A stretch of 64,000 bases of DNA from Burkholderia ambifaria AMMD (GCF_000203915.1 NC_008391.1:2046001-2110000); one strand, 5' to 3'. Shown: positions 15,543 to 24,275, counted from the stretch's first letter. Numbers and translations are program-made. Notes: generated by a model from the sequence alone, not told the origin.

Positions 15543-16908
15543 ACTCATCGTGGGCAACGTCGATAACGAAGCAATGATCGGGGACACGAAGCGTGCATCG
15601 CTTCCGCTTCGCCAGGTATCAGCGATTGCAGCAAGGCGCCTCGTCTGGCAGATGACGAGTGACGATGTTGCTATCTTGCCGTCGCCGGTATCGGGCGACA
15701 TGATCGCGTACATATCCGACGTGATGGGACGCCAGCTTTCCGCTGCGCAGATCGTGTCGCCCTCCTCCGATATCTCCGATCCAGTAGTCCTGACTTCAGA
15801 CCGCCTGCTCGATGAGGCGACGTTAGTCGCATTGCGAGGACTGCGCGTCGGCGGGGCTGGCTGGACGGTTTATCCGTACTTTCATACGTCATCGGTCGGG
15901 TTGCTTTGCGATCAACTCCGCATTGTGCAACCCGTGTCGAACGGATCGAACTTTATGGAACAGGCCGGTGCCGAACTGCTGAATCGCAAGGCAGTGTTCC
16001 GTGCGCTTGCATCCGGTCGCGTCGGATGTGCGGACGGGCGCGTGTGCCGTTCGTTCGGCGAGTTCTATCTGACGCTGCGCGACATGCTGGCGAGACATGC
16101 GAGCGTGATCGTCAAGCAGGACGTCAATGCCGGCGGAGACGGAAACATTGCGGTCACGCTCGAGCGTCGGGACAGTTATCCGGGGGTCCGCAAGGTGTAC
16201 GCGCTGACGCACCTGTCGGACGTCGATACCGTCTTTGCGCGTGACCTGTGGACGACTCAGACCGATACCGTCGGCAACTGCCAGGTGATCGTTGAGCGGT
16301 TTCACGAAGGCTCGGATGTCTTGTATGCGGAATACGAGATCGGAGCGGATGCGTGCCGGCTGGTGAGCTACGGCGATCTGCGGATGGACGCTTCGGGCGA
16401 CAAGCGTGGTAACGGCATGATCATGTGGACCGGGTTCCAGATCCCGAGCCAGCTACCTTCCGGTGTGATCGACGCGTTTCTGGCCCAAGGCGACGTGCTT
16501 GCGTCGATTGCCCGGCGTCTCGGATTTGTCGGGCGCGCGAACTTCGATGCCATCGTAACCGACGACGGCGAAATCGTCTTTACCGAGATCAACGGGCGCA
16601 TCGGCGGTTGCAGCCATCTCGACGCAATCCTGTGCGAACTGGTGGGGCCGGACTATCTGTCCACGCATACAGTCGTGACGCGCAATAGAGTGCCCGTCCG
16701 CGACCTGCGCGCGGCGCTGACCGTTTCGCGTAGGCTCACGCCGCAGCGCGGCGAAGCTGGCGTCATTGTGCTCACGGAAGATACTGCGGGTACCGGCACG
16801 ATCGAGTACATGGTGTACGCGCGGGATTTGTCCGGCGCGCTTGCGCTCGAGCGTACATTCCGGCGCGAGTTCGAGCTGGCTCAAGAGTCGGTCGCACTAC
16901 CGGGGTGA
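15535..16908 (+). CDS. ATP-grasp carboxylate-amine ligase
   Basis: 457 residues. An N-terminal pre-ATP-grasp domain of about 140 residues is followed by the ATP-grasp fold: VIVKQDVNAGGDGN (191-204, nucleotide lysine K194 and glycine loop) and GRANFDAIVTDDGEIVFTEING (Mg-binding D338, E351, N353). The layout resembles the PGM1-like peptide ligases. It should join a carboxylate to an amine through an acyl phosphate. In the bes pathway an ATP-grasp enzyme (BesA) attaches gamma-glutamate to the amino acid, and the C26 hydrolase at the end of this cluster would remove it. The start overlaps the desaturase stop by eight bases. Confidence 0.85.
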   Translation: MAKLIVGNVDNEAMIGDTKRASLPLRQVSAIAARRLVWQMTSDDVAILPSPVSGDMIAYISDVMGRQLSAAQIVSPSSDISDPVVLTSDRLLDEATLVALRGLRVGGAGWTVYPYFHTSSVGLLCDQLRIVQPVSNGSNFMEQAGAELLNRKAVFRALASGRVGCADGRVCRSFGEFYLTLRDMLARHASVIVKQDVNAGGDGNIAVTLERRDSYPGVRKVYALTHLSDVDTVFARDLWTTQTDTVGNCQVIVERFHEGSDVLYAEYEIGADACRLVSYGDLRMDASGDKRGNGMIMWTGFQIPSQLPSGVIDAFLAQGDVLASIARRLGFVGRANFDAIVTDDGEIVFTEINGRIGGCSHLDAILCELVGPDYLSTHTVVTRNRVPVRDLRAALTVSRRLTPQRGEAGVIVLTEDTAGTGTIEYMVYARDLSGALALERTFRREFELAQESVALPG

Positions 16909-16912
16909 GACG

Positions 16913-18124
16913 ATGCATGCAATCAAGTTCACGCGCCCGTCGGCATGGCTTACGGGAATCGCCGAAGGTGTGTCGGTTTCGACGCGGATATTGCTGATTT
17001 TTCAGTTCCTCGTGAATCTGTCTGTGTTCGGGTCGCTGCCGTTGCTCGCTGCGTTCCTTGACCTGGAGCGTCATCTGGATGCGGGCAGCGTTGCTAGCGT
17101 ACTGACGGTGAATCTGCTGGCGAGCCGGCTACTGCCGCTGGTGCTGGGCCCCTCGACGGATCGCTTCAGCAGCCGCGTACTGACCACGCTCGGTCTGATT
17201 TGTCGTGCGGCGGGTTTCGTCGGATTAGCGGTGGCGCTGTCGGTTCCGGGACTGCTGATGTGGGCATTTCTGTCCGGACTCGGTGCTGCCCTTTACGAAA
17301 CCACCGCGTATTCGATTTTCGGGTCGCTCGATGCCGCCGCACGACCCAAGGTATTTGCGCTGAACAACCTGGCGCTCAATCTCGGGGCGCTGGTCGGTCC
17401 GGCGCTGCTCATCGTCGTTCCGAACACGGACCGGACGTTGCCGTTTCTGGTGAGCGGGGGGATCTTCGCGGCACTCGCATTCGTGGCGCCCTGGATATCC
17501 GGGCGGCGAGCACGCAACGCAGCCGCGGTCCATCCATTACGTGGCTTGCTGATAGCATTCGGCGACAGACGGTTCCGTCGACTGTGCTGGGCGCTCGTTC
17601 CGTTCTGGACCGTGTATACGCAGATCTATGTCTTCATCCCGTTGACGTTTTCGCATGGCGTGAACGGCTACAACGGCGTCAGGCCGTTCTACATCACGAA
17701 TGCCCTGATCGGTATCGCCACGGCCTCGCTGGGCATGGGCTGGTTTCAGCGTACGACGTGGCGATCCATGATGACGATCGGGCATGCGGCAATGTGTTGC
17801 TGCTTCGCGATGGCGGCGTTTCTGTTCGGGCATGGCTGGGGCACTGGCGCATCGCTGATCATCCTGATTGCCGTCGCGATCGTCTTCACGTTCGGCGAAA
17901 GCCTGATTCTTCCCGCATCGAATATCGCACTGGCCGATCTGACGACCGACGGGAACGCCGGCAGCTATTTCGGCGCGTCGGCGATCTCGTGGGCGATCGG
18001 CGGGATGCTGGGCAACTTCATCGGCAGTGCTGCGGCGGGCTGGCCCGGGCTTACGCTGGGATGGGTCGTGTTCACGGGAATCGCCCTAATCGGTCTGCTG
18101 GCGTTCTGCGGAGGGCGTCGATGA
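16913..18124 (+). CDS. MFS transporter, probable product exporter
   Basis: 403 residues, about twelve membrane segments, drug:H+ antiporter-like MFS. It starts at 16913, four bases after the ATP-grasp stop, and its own stop overlaps the PLP enzyme start (ATGA). Segments include SRLLPLVLGPSTDRFSSRV in the loop 2-3 position. Its place in the middle of the cluster points to export of the product or of its protected form. It is not closely similar to the MFS gene at 1895. Confidence 0.85.
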   Translation: MHAIKFTRPSAWLTGIAEGVSVSTRILLIFQFLVNLSVFGSLPLLAAFLDLERHLDAGSVASVLTVNLLASRLLPLVLGPSTDRFSSRVLTTLGLICRAAGFVGLAVALSVPGLLMWAFLSGLGAALYETTAYSIFGSLDAAARPKVFALNNLALNLGALVGPALLIVVPNTDRTLPFLVSGGIFAALAFVAPWISGRRARNAAAVHPLRGLLIAFGDRRFRRLCWALVPFWTVYTQIYVFIPLTFSHGVNGYNGVRPFYITNALIGIATASLGMGWFQRTTWRSMMTIGHAAMCCCFAMAAFLFGHGWGTGASLIILIAVAIVFTFGESLILPASNIALADLTTDGNAGSYFGASAISWAIGGMLGNFIGSAAAGWPGLTLGWVVFTGIALIGLLAFCGGRR

Positions 18125-19275
18125 TTCGCGAACCTACCGCCGGAAAGAGCGCGACCGGCACGGTCCTGACGACGGTGAGCCGCGCGCCTGCCACGCACTT
18201 CGGCTTCGTCAACCCGCCCGTATATCGCGGGTCGACGGTACTTTTCGAATCCTTCGACGAAATGGCGCCGGGCGCGGCTCCTTATCACTACGGGCGCTGG
18301 GGAACACCGACGACGGACGCGCTATGCGGCGCGATGGCGGAAATTGAACATGGCGTTGCCGCGCTGGTGATGTGTTCGGGGCTGGCCGCCATCGCGACCG
18401 TGCTGCAGACACTGGCTGCTCCCGGCGGGCACGTATTGATCTCGCGTTCGTCGTATCCGGCGGCACGCAAATTCTGCGACGGGGTGCTGCATCGGCAGGG
18501 TGTATCGATCGACGAATTCTCGCTGGACGATCCGGCTGAACTGGCGGCGAAACTCGGTGAACGTACGTGTGTGGTTTATCTCGATCTACCGGGGTCATCG
18601 CATTTCGATATGTGCGTGCTACGGGAGGTCGTCGAGATCGCCGGACCCGTTCCGGTCGTCGTCGACAATACTTGGGCCACACCATATTTCTTCAATCCGC
18701 TCGATCACGGTGCGAGCGTCGCCATTCACAGCATGTCGAAGTACATCGGTGGCCATGCCGATTCGATGGTCGGTGCGGCAGTGTTTGCGAGCCTCGACAT
18801 GTACGAGCGTGTGAAGAACGTGAGCCGTCTAGCGGGGCAGGCCGTGGGCGCAGACGACGCGAATCTGGCACTGCGAGGATTAAGGACGTTGGCAGTACGA
18901 ATGGATCGGCATTTTCAGTCGGCATGCGATGTCGCATCCTGGTTGCGGGATCATCCGCTGATCGAAAGCGTTTACTACCCTCCGCTGGCCGGCGACAGCG
19001 GTCACACCGCTTGGCGGGCACAGTATTCCGGTGCGGGCGGTGTGTTTGCGTGCGTGCTCAAGGATAGCGGCGAGGAGGCGGTCAGAAACGTCATCGACGG
19101 TTTTTCGCTGATCGGGCGAGGATGGGGCTGGGGCGGTTATGAGTCGGTAGCCTGCCCGATCACGGTGTCCCGAGACGATGCGAAGCGTATCGGCATACGG
19201 TTGAGCATCGGGCTTGAAGATCCCGATACGCTTCGGCACGATCTGGATGCCGCGCTGTGTACGGGACACCGATGA
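18121..19275 (+). CDS. Cys/Met-metabolism PLP-dependent lyase/synthase
   Basis: 384 residues, fold type I, cystathionine gamma-synthase/beta-lyase family. The Schiff-base lysine is K207 in SMSKYIGGHADSMVG, the PLP-stacking and aspartate region is VVDNTWATPYFFNP, and YHYGRWGTPTTDAL replaces the usual YxRxxNPT phosphate-binding segment. The family performs beta/gamma eliminations and replacements at amino-acid side chains. In the bes pathway the homologous BesB eliminates chloride to form an alkyne; in rhizobitoxine synthesis a domain of RtxA belongs to this family. No methionine or cysteine biosynthesis genes are adjacent, so a specialised substrate is likely. Confidence 0.88.
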   Translation: MIREPTAGKSATGTVLTTVSRAPATHFGFVNPPVYRGSTVLFESFDEMAPGAAPYHYGRWGTPTTDALCGAMAEIEHGVAALVMCSGLAAIATVLQTLAAPGGHVLISRSSYPAARKFCDGVLHRQGVSIDEFSLDDPAELAAKLGERTCVVYLDLPGSSHFDMCVLREVVEIAGPVPVVVDNTWATPYFFNPLDHGASVAIHSMSKYIGGHADSMVGAAVFASLDMYERVKNVSRLAGQAVGADDANLALRGLRTLAVRMDRHFQSACDVASWLRDHPLIESVYYPPLAGDSGHTAWRAQYSGAGGVFACVLKDSGEEAVRNVIDGFSLIGRGWGWGGYESVACPITVSRDDAKRIGIRLSIGLEDPDTLRHDLDAALCTGHR

Positions 19276-19312
19276 AGGGCAGGGGTGTACTTTCGGAAAA
19301 AAGGGGCGATCA

Positions 19313-19699
19313 ATGACGGAAGCAATGCAATATCTCTACGGGAAATGTCACTGCGGCGCGATACGCTTTCGCATTCGATCGGCTGCGTCGCGCAGGGTGA
19401 TCGATTGCAATTGCTCGATCTGCTTCGCGTCGGGATTCTTGCACGTTCCCGTCGAGCACGACGATTTCGAACTGCTCGAGGGTGGCGAGCATTTGACGCT
19501 ATACCGCTTCAATACCGGGATTGCGGAGCACACATTCTGCAGAGTTTGCGGCGTGAAGCCGTTTTATCGTCCGCGTTCTCATCCCCACGACTACAGTGTC
19601 AATCTGCGCTGTCTAGATCTTCCCGGGGCCAACGCTTTCGATGTGGTTGCGTTTGATGGCAAGAACTGGGAAGAAAACATCCAGTCCTTTCCGCAATGA
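19313..19699 (+). CDS. GFA-family (glutathione-dependent formaldehyde-activating) zinc protein
   Basis: 128 residues, GFA/CENP-V fold. Cysteine pattern: GKCHCGAIRF (C12, C14), DCNCSICFASG (C32, C34, C37) and TFCRVCGVKPFY (C76, C79), the two zinc sites of the family. Members are annotated as catalysing S-hydroxymethylglutathione formation, though this activity is disputed. It starts after an A/G-rich ribosome site. Within this cluster it could trap formaldehyde released by a BesC-like fragmentation step. It is 37 bases after the PLP gene and 10 bases before the hydrolase. Confidence 0.85.
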   Translation: MTEAMQYLYGKCHCGAIRFRIRSAASRRVIDCNCSICFASGFLHVPVEHDDFELLEGGEHLTLYRFNTGIAEHTFCRVCGVKPFYRPRSHPHDYSVNLRCLDLPGANAFDVVAFDGKNWEENIQSFPQ

Positions 19700-19709
19700 C
19701 TCGGACGCG

Positions 19710-20615
19710 ATGCGACAACTCCCGGACATGAAGCCGGTCGTCGGCGTGCTGTGCTCCGCAGAGGATATCGAGGTACCCGGGTGGGGGTGCCTTTCCCATC
19801 AAGCCGTGTTCGAACGCTATCTGCAGGCTGCGACGGAGTTTGGCGGGGTACTGCCGTTACTGATCGGTTCGACGAATGATCTCGCATCCGATCGAAGTCT
19901 CGACACGCTGCTCGATCGTCTTGATGGAATCGTGCTGCCAGGGGGCGCGAGTAACGTCGACGTTGCGTTTTACGGTGGCACGCGACCGCACGTGGGATCG
20001 CTCGACCGGATGCGTGACAGGATGGCGATCCGTGTCGTCCGGGAAGCCGTAGCATCGGGGCGCCCGGTGTTCGGGATATGCCGCGGCATGCAAGAGATCA
20101 ATGTCGCGTTGGGCGGTACCCTTTGCGCGACACTTCATGACGAGCCTGGGCGACGAGATCACCGGGCGAATCGCGCACTGGCTTTCGAGGACCGCTATCG
20201 GGACGTTCATGCGGTCGAATTGGTGCGCGGCGGCTGGCTTGACGAGGCGATTCGGACAATATCGCCGGATTGTCGGCACGCTCATGTGAACTCGTTGCAT
20301 GGGCAGGGCATTGAGGCCCTGGCGAACGGACTGCGGGTCGATGCATATGCCGACGACGGCACCATTGAGGCAGTATCGCATATGAGGGCGCCGATCTTCG
20401 GTGTGCAGTGGCATCCTGAGTGGTATGTGCGGGATAGCGCGTTGAACCGTGCAGTCTGGGCACGGTTCGGTCGTGAATGTACAGTTTATTTGCACCGTCG
20501 ATTGGTCGGTAAGTCCTGCCGCGATACGCCGACGGAGGCGGGCGGCACTCACCAAGACGACTTTTGTGGGAATTTTCGCACCCAAGGGACCTGCCCACCG
20601 CCTTTAGTACGGTGA
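19710..20615 (+). CDS. C26 gamma-glutamyl hydrolase (PuuD-like class I amidotransferase)
   Basis: 301 residues. The nucleophile elbow is VFGICRGMQEINV (C124) and the histidine region is FGVQWHPEWYV; LPGGASNVD precedes it as in PuuD. PuuD cleaves gamma-glutamyl amides. Next to an ATP-grasp ligase this suggests glutamate is added as a temporary protecting group and later removed. It is the last gene of the cluster. The C-terminal 40 or so residues beyond the WHPEW motif are longer than usual and poorly conserved in look. An in-frame ATG at 19728 is an alternative start. Confidence 0.85.
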   Translation: MRQLPDMKPVVGVLCSAEDIEVPGWGCLSHQAVFERYLQAATEFGGVLPLLIGSTNDLASDRSLDTLLDRLDGIVLPGGASNVDVAFYGGTRPHVGSLDRMRDRMAIRVVREAVASGRPVFGICRGMQEINVALGGTLCATLHDEPGRRDHRANRALAFEDRYRDVHAVELVRGGWLDEAIRTISPDCRHAHVNSLHGQGIEALANGLRVDAYADDGTIEAVSHMRAPIFGVQWHPEWYVRDSALNRAVWARFGRECTVYLHRRLVGKSCRDTPTEAGGTHQDDFCGNFRTQGTCPPPLVR

Positions 20616-20706
20616 AGGTATGGAGTTCATTCCAGCCCCCGTTGAGTGGGCCCGCAATATGGGGCGAATATTGTATGCGATCACTTTTTTTGACGACGAT
20701 TAGTTC

Positions 20707-21312
20707 ATGCCGGAAAATAATTCTGTAAATTCATTTAAATTCGATGTCGCCGCGATTGCAATCTCGATTTGCTCACTAGTAGCCTCACTTTGGGCTGCGA
20801 ACGAGGCTAGCCAAAATACGCGGAACACTAATCGCCCATATGTGACGGTGGTTCCCATGTGGGACAAATCGAACAAACTCCCTGGTATCTACCTCAATAA
20901 CGCCGGCCTCGGGCCCGCCATCCTGACCGATATGACCGTGACAATTCAAGGGCGGATATATTCCGGTCTTGGCCCCGATATTTGGCCGAAATTTGAGCGC
21001 GATATGGGGTTTCCGGATACATGCTTCAAGACCGCCTGGCCTCGTCCATATGACGTCCTCAAGGCAGGTGAGGAAACTCCGTTGTTCGTAGTAACCGAGG
21101 ATGCGAATGCGCTCTGCCAGGCTAAACTTGCAACCGTCCTGAGCGACGATCTTCGCATTCATATAGCGTATCAGTCGTCGTACGAAAAACCGTATACGTA
21201 CGACGGCAGCGTTCATATGTATTCACCGAGATTGCTCGAGCTCGCGGCAGCCGGAAAGAAATTTGATGCAGCTTTGGACCAAATGTTCAAGTCATTTGAT
21301 AGTCCGCAATGA
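20707..21312 (+). CDS. Membrane-anchored protein of unknown function
   Basis: 201 residues: a short polar N-terminus, one membrane segment (FDVAAIAISICSLVASLWAA, about 12-31), then a soluble domain beginning with TNRPYVTVVPMWDKSN. The beta-rich start after one N-terminal helix resembles many small membrane-tethered phage- or island-borne proteins. The codon usage is AT-richer than core genes. It follows the hydrolase gene by 91 bases in the same direction but is separated by an AT-rich spacer, so its membership in the cluster is doubtful. Confidence 0.6.
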   Translation: MPENNSVNSFKFDVAAIAISICSLVASLWAANEASQNTRNTNRPYVTVVPMWDKSNKLPGIYLNNAGLGPAILTDMTVTIQGRIYSGLGPDIWPKFERDMGFPDTCFKTAWPRPYDVLKAGEETPLFVVTEDANALCQAKLATVLSDDLRIHIAYQSSYEKPYTYDGSVHMYSPRLLELAAAGKKFDAALDQMFKSFDSPQ

Positions 21313-21407
21313 CGTCGCCTGGATGTGCATACCTGTTGCATGAAAGAGCACGCCTGCGTCCGAGGTTTCCCTCGCAGGAATGCGCCCATGCTGGGTGCAC
21401 AAAGAAA

Positions 21408-21429
21408 ACGCCCGCTCACTAGCGGGCGT
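21408..21429 (-). terminator. Intrinsic terminator, active on the minus strand
   Basis: A perfect 9-bp stem ACGCCCGCT/AGCGGGCGT with a four-base loop. It is preceded on the plus strand by AAAGAAA, giving a T-rich tail on the minus strand. The minus-strand gene it once served (upstream, 21430-21880) is no longer recognisable. Confidence 0.65.
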
Positions 21430-21873
21430 CTGAAGAGGGGGCACAAACATGTCGCAGAACGACGTCCAGCGAAGTATGCCCCGCTCTCTATGTACTGTTG
21501 TCGAGTATAGGGTGGCGATTACGTAAGAGTGGCCATCTTTTTCAGATACGCGACGAATGTTTACCGCGTCATCCGGCGACACCCGCCTTGAGCGACACGA
21601 CGTAGCGAAGTACGTCTCAAACGCGTCGTTCCGCCATCTTGTAATCGAAAGGCGGCAACCGCTCATTGCGATACCAGAAAAGGGTGTTTGGTACGTCTCC
21701 GGAGATATCGACCACAGCTCAGCTCGTCCAGAGCGCTTCCCGAATCCACTTTCGCACCCTCCCGTAGACAGCCCGGAACGCAACCCACCCTCACGACGTC
21801 TACCACTACAGAGCCCTCCATCGTCGAGCGACCTGGATGAGCGTCCCGTTTCCATTCGACTGGAGAAATCGAT
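21430..21873. other. Non-coding stretch at the right end of the island
   Basis: A minus-strand frame here reads partly like protein (TYQTPFSGIAMSGCRLSITR) but runs through the terminator at 21408-21429, so at most it is a remnant. GC content rises again toward the DUF4142 gene. Nothing else is seen. Confidence 0.4.
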
Positions 21874-22425
21874 ATGACACGCATCCACAAGCTATCCATC
21901 TTGGCGGCCCTCCTTTCCGCGCTGCCGCTCGCCGTCTCCGCGCAAGCAATCAAACTGACGGACCCTCAGATCGCGGCGATCGTCGTGACGGCCAACCAGG
22001 TCGACATCGATGCCGGCAAGCTCGCGGAAAACATCACGCATACGAAACCGGTCAAGAACTTTGCCGCATTGATGGTCACTGATCACACCAATGTGAACAA
22101 ATCGGCGGTCGCGCTCGCGACCAAGCTGAACCTGAAACCGGAAGCCAACCCGACGAGCGACGCGTTGAAGAAGGAGGGCGATGACAACGTCGCCGCGCTC
22201 AAGGCGCTCAAGGGGCACGCATTCGACAAGGCTTATGTCGATCATGAGGTGACCTATCATCAACAGGTGATCGATGCACTGGACAAGACGCTCATTCCGT
22301 CGGCGAAGAACGACGAACTGAAAGCGCTGCTCGTGAAGGTCCGGCCGGCATTCGTCGCACATCTCGAACATGCTCGCGCGTTGCAATCGACGCTCGGCGG
22401 CGGTAGTGAGAAGAAGGCCTACTAA
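21874..22425 (+). CDS. Secreted DUF4142 protein
   Basis: 183 residues with a signal peptide (ILAALLSALPLAVSAQA). The rest is a ferritin-like four-helix DUF4142 domain: PQIAAIVVTANQVDIDAGKLA, FAALMVTDHTNVNKSA and FDKAYVDHEVTYHQQVIDALD, with the paired histidines and acidic residues of the family. Function is unknown; the proteins act outside the cytoplasm and are often linked to stress or envelope sigma factors. It is followed by a cupredoxin and an ECF sigma factor, which supports that link. Confidence 0.88.
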   Translation: MTRIHKLSILAALLSALPLAVSAQAIKLTDPQIAAIVVTANQVDIDAGKLAENITHTKPVKNFAALMVTDHTNVNKSAVALATKLNLKPEANPTSDALKKEGDDNVAALKALKGHAFDKAYVDHEVTYHQQVIDALDKTLIPSAKNDELKALLVKVRPAFVAHLEHARALQSTLGGGSEKKAY

Positions 22426-22456
22426 GCCCGCGCCCTCGACGGCGCGGCGGCGAACC

Positions 22457-22771
22457 ATGTGCCGGATCGTCGTGGCGGCGGCACTGGCATTCGTGGTCGC
22501 GGACGTCTCCGCCGCCACGACGCACCGCATCACCATCGAAGGCATGCGTTTCAACCCGCCCAGCGTGACGGTCGCGCGCGGCGACAAGATCATTTGGGTC
22601 AACCAGGATCTCGTCGCGCACACGGCCACGGCCGCGGGCCTGTTCGATTCGCATGAAATCCGACCCGATGCTTCGTGGACGTATGTCGCGAACACACCGG
22701 GCCGCCACGCATATATCTGCACGTTTCATCCTACGATGAAAGCGACACTGACCGTGAAGCGCAAACCATGA
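22457..22771 (+). CDS. Periplasmic cupredoxin (amicyanin/plastocyanin-like)
   Basis: 104 residues from the ATG at 22457, with a signal peptide ending at DVSAATT. Type 1 copper ligands are visible: His in DLVAHTATA, then Cys, His and Met in YICTFHPTM. The family carries electrons or binds copper in the periplasm. It starts 31 bases after DUF4142, and its stop overlaps the sigma factor's ATG (ATGA). Confidence 0.85.
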   Translation: MCRIVVAAALAFVVADVSAATTHRITIEGMRFNPPSVTVARGDKIIWVNQDLVAHTATAAGLFDSHEIRPDASWTYVANTPGRHAYICTFHPTMKATLTVKRKP

Positions 22772-23472
22772 CGCACCATGCGGACGACCCCGAACCCAAG
22801 CCGCTGCCGCTTACGGAAGAAGACGACCGTACGCTTGCCGCACGCGTCGCGAGCGGCGAGCGCGCGGCGTTCGAACAGCTGATGCGTCGCTACAACCGGC
22901 GGCTCTACCGGCTTGCACGGGTGACGTTGCGCGACGATGCCGAAGCCGAGGATGCGCTGCAGGAGGCTTACCTCGCGGCGTTCCGCGCAATTCCGCGTTT
23001 TCGCGGCGACGCGTCGCTGTCGACCTGGCTGTCGCGGCTCGTGCTCAACGAGTGCTTGACGCGTCAGCGCCGCGGCGCGCGGCGCGACACGATCGCGCCG
23101 ATGGTCGGGCTGTCGTCAATTGCCGACTTCGAGCGGGAAACCATGGATGCAGACCAGAACGAATCGCCGGACCGTGCGCTGATGCGCACCGAACTGCGCA
23201 CCTTACTGGAGCGCAGGCTCGATGCGTTGCCCGAAGCGTTTCGCATCGTGTTCGTGATGCGCTGCGTCGAGGAATTCAGCGTCGAGGAAACTGCCGAGTG
23301 CCTCGGCATACCCGAGGCGACGGTGCGCTCACGGCATTTCCGGGCAAGGAGCATGCTGCGCGAGTCGCTCGCACGGGACATCGATCTGGCCGAGCGCGAT
23401 GTGTTTTCGTTCGACGGGGAACGATGCGATCGCATCGTGCTCGGCGTGCTGGCGAAAAGCGCTTCGCGTTGA
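22768..23472 (+). CDS. ECF-type RNA polymerase sigma factor
   Basis: 234 residues. Region 2 (FEQLMRRYNRRLYRLARVTLRD, then AEDALQEAYLAAFRAIPRFRG) and region 4 (LPEAFRIVFVMRCVEEFSVEETAECLGIPEATVRSRHFRARSML) are clear. The extension after region 4 is short. No anti-sigma gene follows. Translational coupling to the copper protein suggests regulation by redox or metal state, possibly with DUF4142 as an envelope partner. The start at 22768 is the ATGA overlap with the upstream stop. Confidence 0.92.
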   Translation: MTHHADDPEPKPLPLTEEDDRTLAARVASGERAAFEQLMRRYNRRLYRLARVTLRDDAEAEDALQEAYLAAFRAIPRFRGDASLSTWLSRLVLNECLTRQRRGARRDTIAPMVGLSSIADFERETMDADQNESPDRALMRTELRTLLERRLDALPEAFRIVFVMRCVEEFSVEETAECLGIPEATVRSRHFRARSMLRESLARDIDLAERDVFSFDGERCDRIVLGVLAKSASR

Positions 23473-23495
23473 TCTAGCCGAGGCCGACAGGCGCG

Positions 23496-24275
23496 CTATG
23501 CGTCCGTCGGGCCGGGTGCGGCGGATCCACGCACACCCGCGCGCTGACCGGTGATCATCTCGACCAGCCACTTCTCGACGAGTGCGGTGTACGCACTCTG
23601 GCTGGCAGCGTCCGACAGCCCGTGATCGGCGCCTTCGAGAATCCGGTACGTCAGCGAATGCGCGGACAGGCATGCCTGCAGATAGCTGGCGATCGCCGTG
23701 TGCGGCACGATCTGATCGTGCTCCGATTCGACGAGCAACACATCGCCGCGAAAGCGGGACGCCGCGCGCAGTGCGCGATTGTCGGACGCCGGCACGATGC
23801 GTTTGCGATACGCGACGAGATCGTGCTCGACGTGCAGCGCCCGCTTCGGCGTATTCCAGCCGTCGTCGAGATAGAGCGCCGGTACGCGCAGGCCGAGCCA
23901 GCGTACGGGGCGCAATTCGGTCAGGATGGTCGCGAGATAGCCGCCATAGCTGCTGCCGACGACGGCGATGGCATCGCGATCGATCAACGGGTGGTCAACC
24001 AGTGTGTCGTAAGCGGCGAGCAAATCGCGAAGATGAGTTTCGCGCGTCACGTTTTGCTGCTCTTCCAGCGTACGTCCATGCCCGGTCAGATCGAACGTCA
24101 GGCAGACGCAGCCGAGCGCCGCCGCCTGCCGCGCCCGCTCGAGATACTGCTCCTGGCTGCCGCCCCAGCCGTGCACGAACAGAACGCCCGCCACGGTGGT
24201 CTTCGGCGCGAGCACGGTACCGTCGAGGTAGCCGTTCTCGACCTTGATGCGCACACGATAATGCTCCGCTGTCAT
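23496..24275 (-). CDS. Alpha/beta hydrolase
   Basis: 259 residues. Oxyanion region LFVHGWGGSQEQY, nucleophile elbow VGSSYGGYLA, acid in LLVESEHDQIVP and histidine in LEGADHGLSD complete a catalytic triad. The last 30 residues hold a short lid-like helix. It is probably an esterase or acyl-peptide-type hydrolase; the substrate is unknown. Its start overlaps the stop of the DUF3182 gene by four bases, so the two work together. Confidence 0.85.
   Translation of the reverse strand: MTAEHYRVRIKVENGYLDGTVLAPKTTVAGVLFVHGWGGSQEQYLERARQAAALGCVCLTFDLTGHGRTLEEQQNVTRETHLRDLLAAYDTLVDHPLIDRDAIAVVGSSYGGYLATILTELRPVRWLGLRVPALYLDDGWNTPKRALHVEHDLVAYRKRIVPASDNRALRAASRFRGDVLLVESEHDQIVPHTAIASYLQACLSAHSLTYRILEGADHGLSDAASQSAYTALVEKWLVEMITGQRAGVRGSAAPGPTDA

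Noticed and set aside
21292..21888. A minus-strand gene of about 198 residues
   Set aside because: It reads through a clear intrinsic terminator and has no recognisable domain; treated as a remnant at most.
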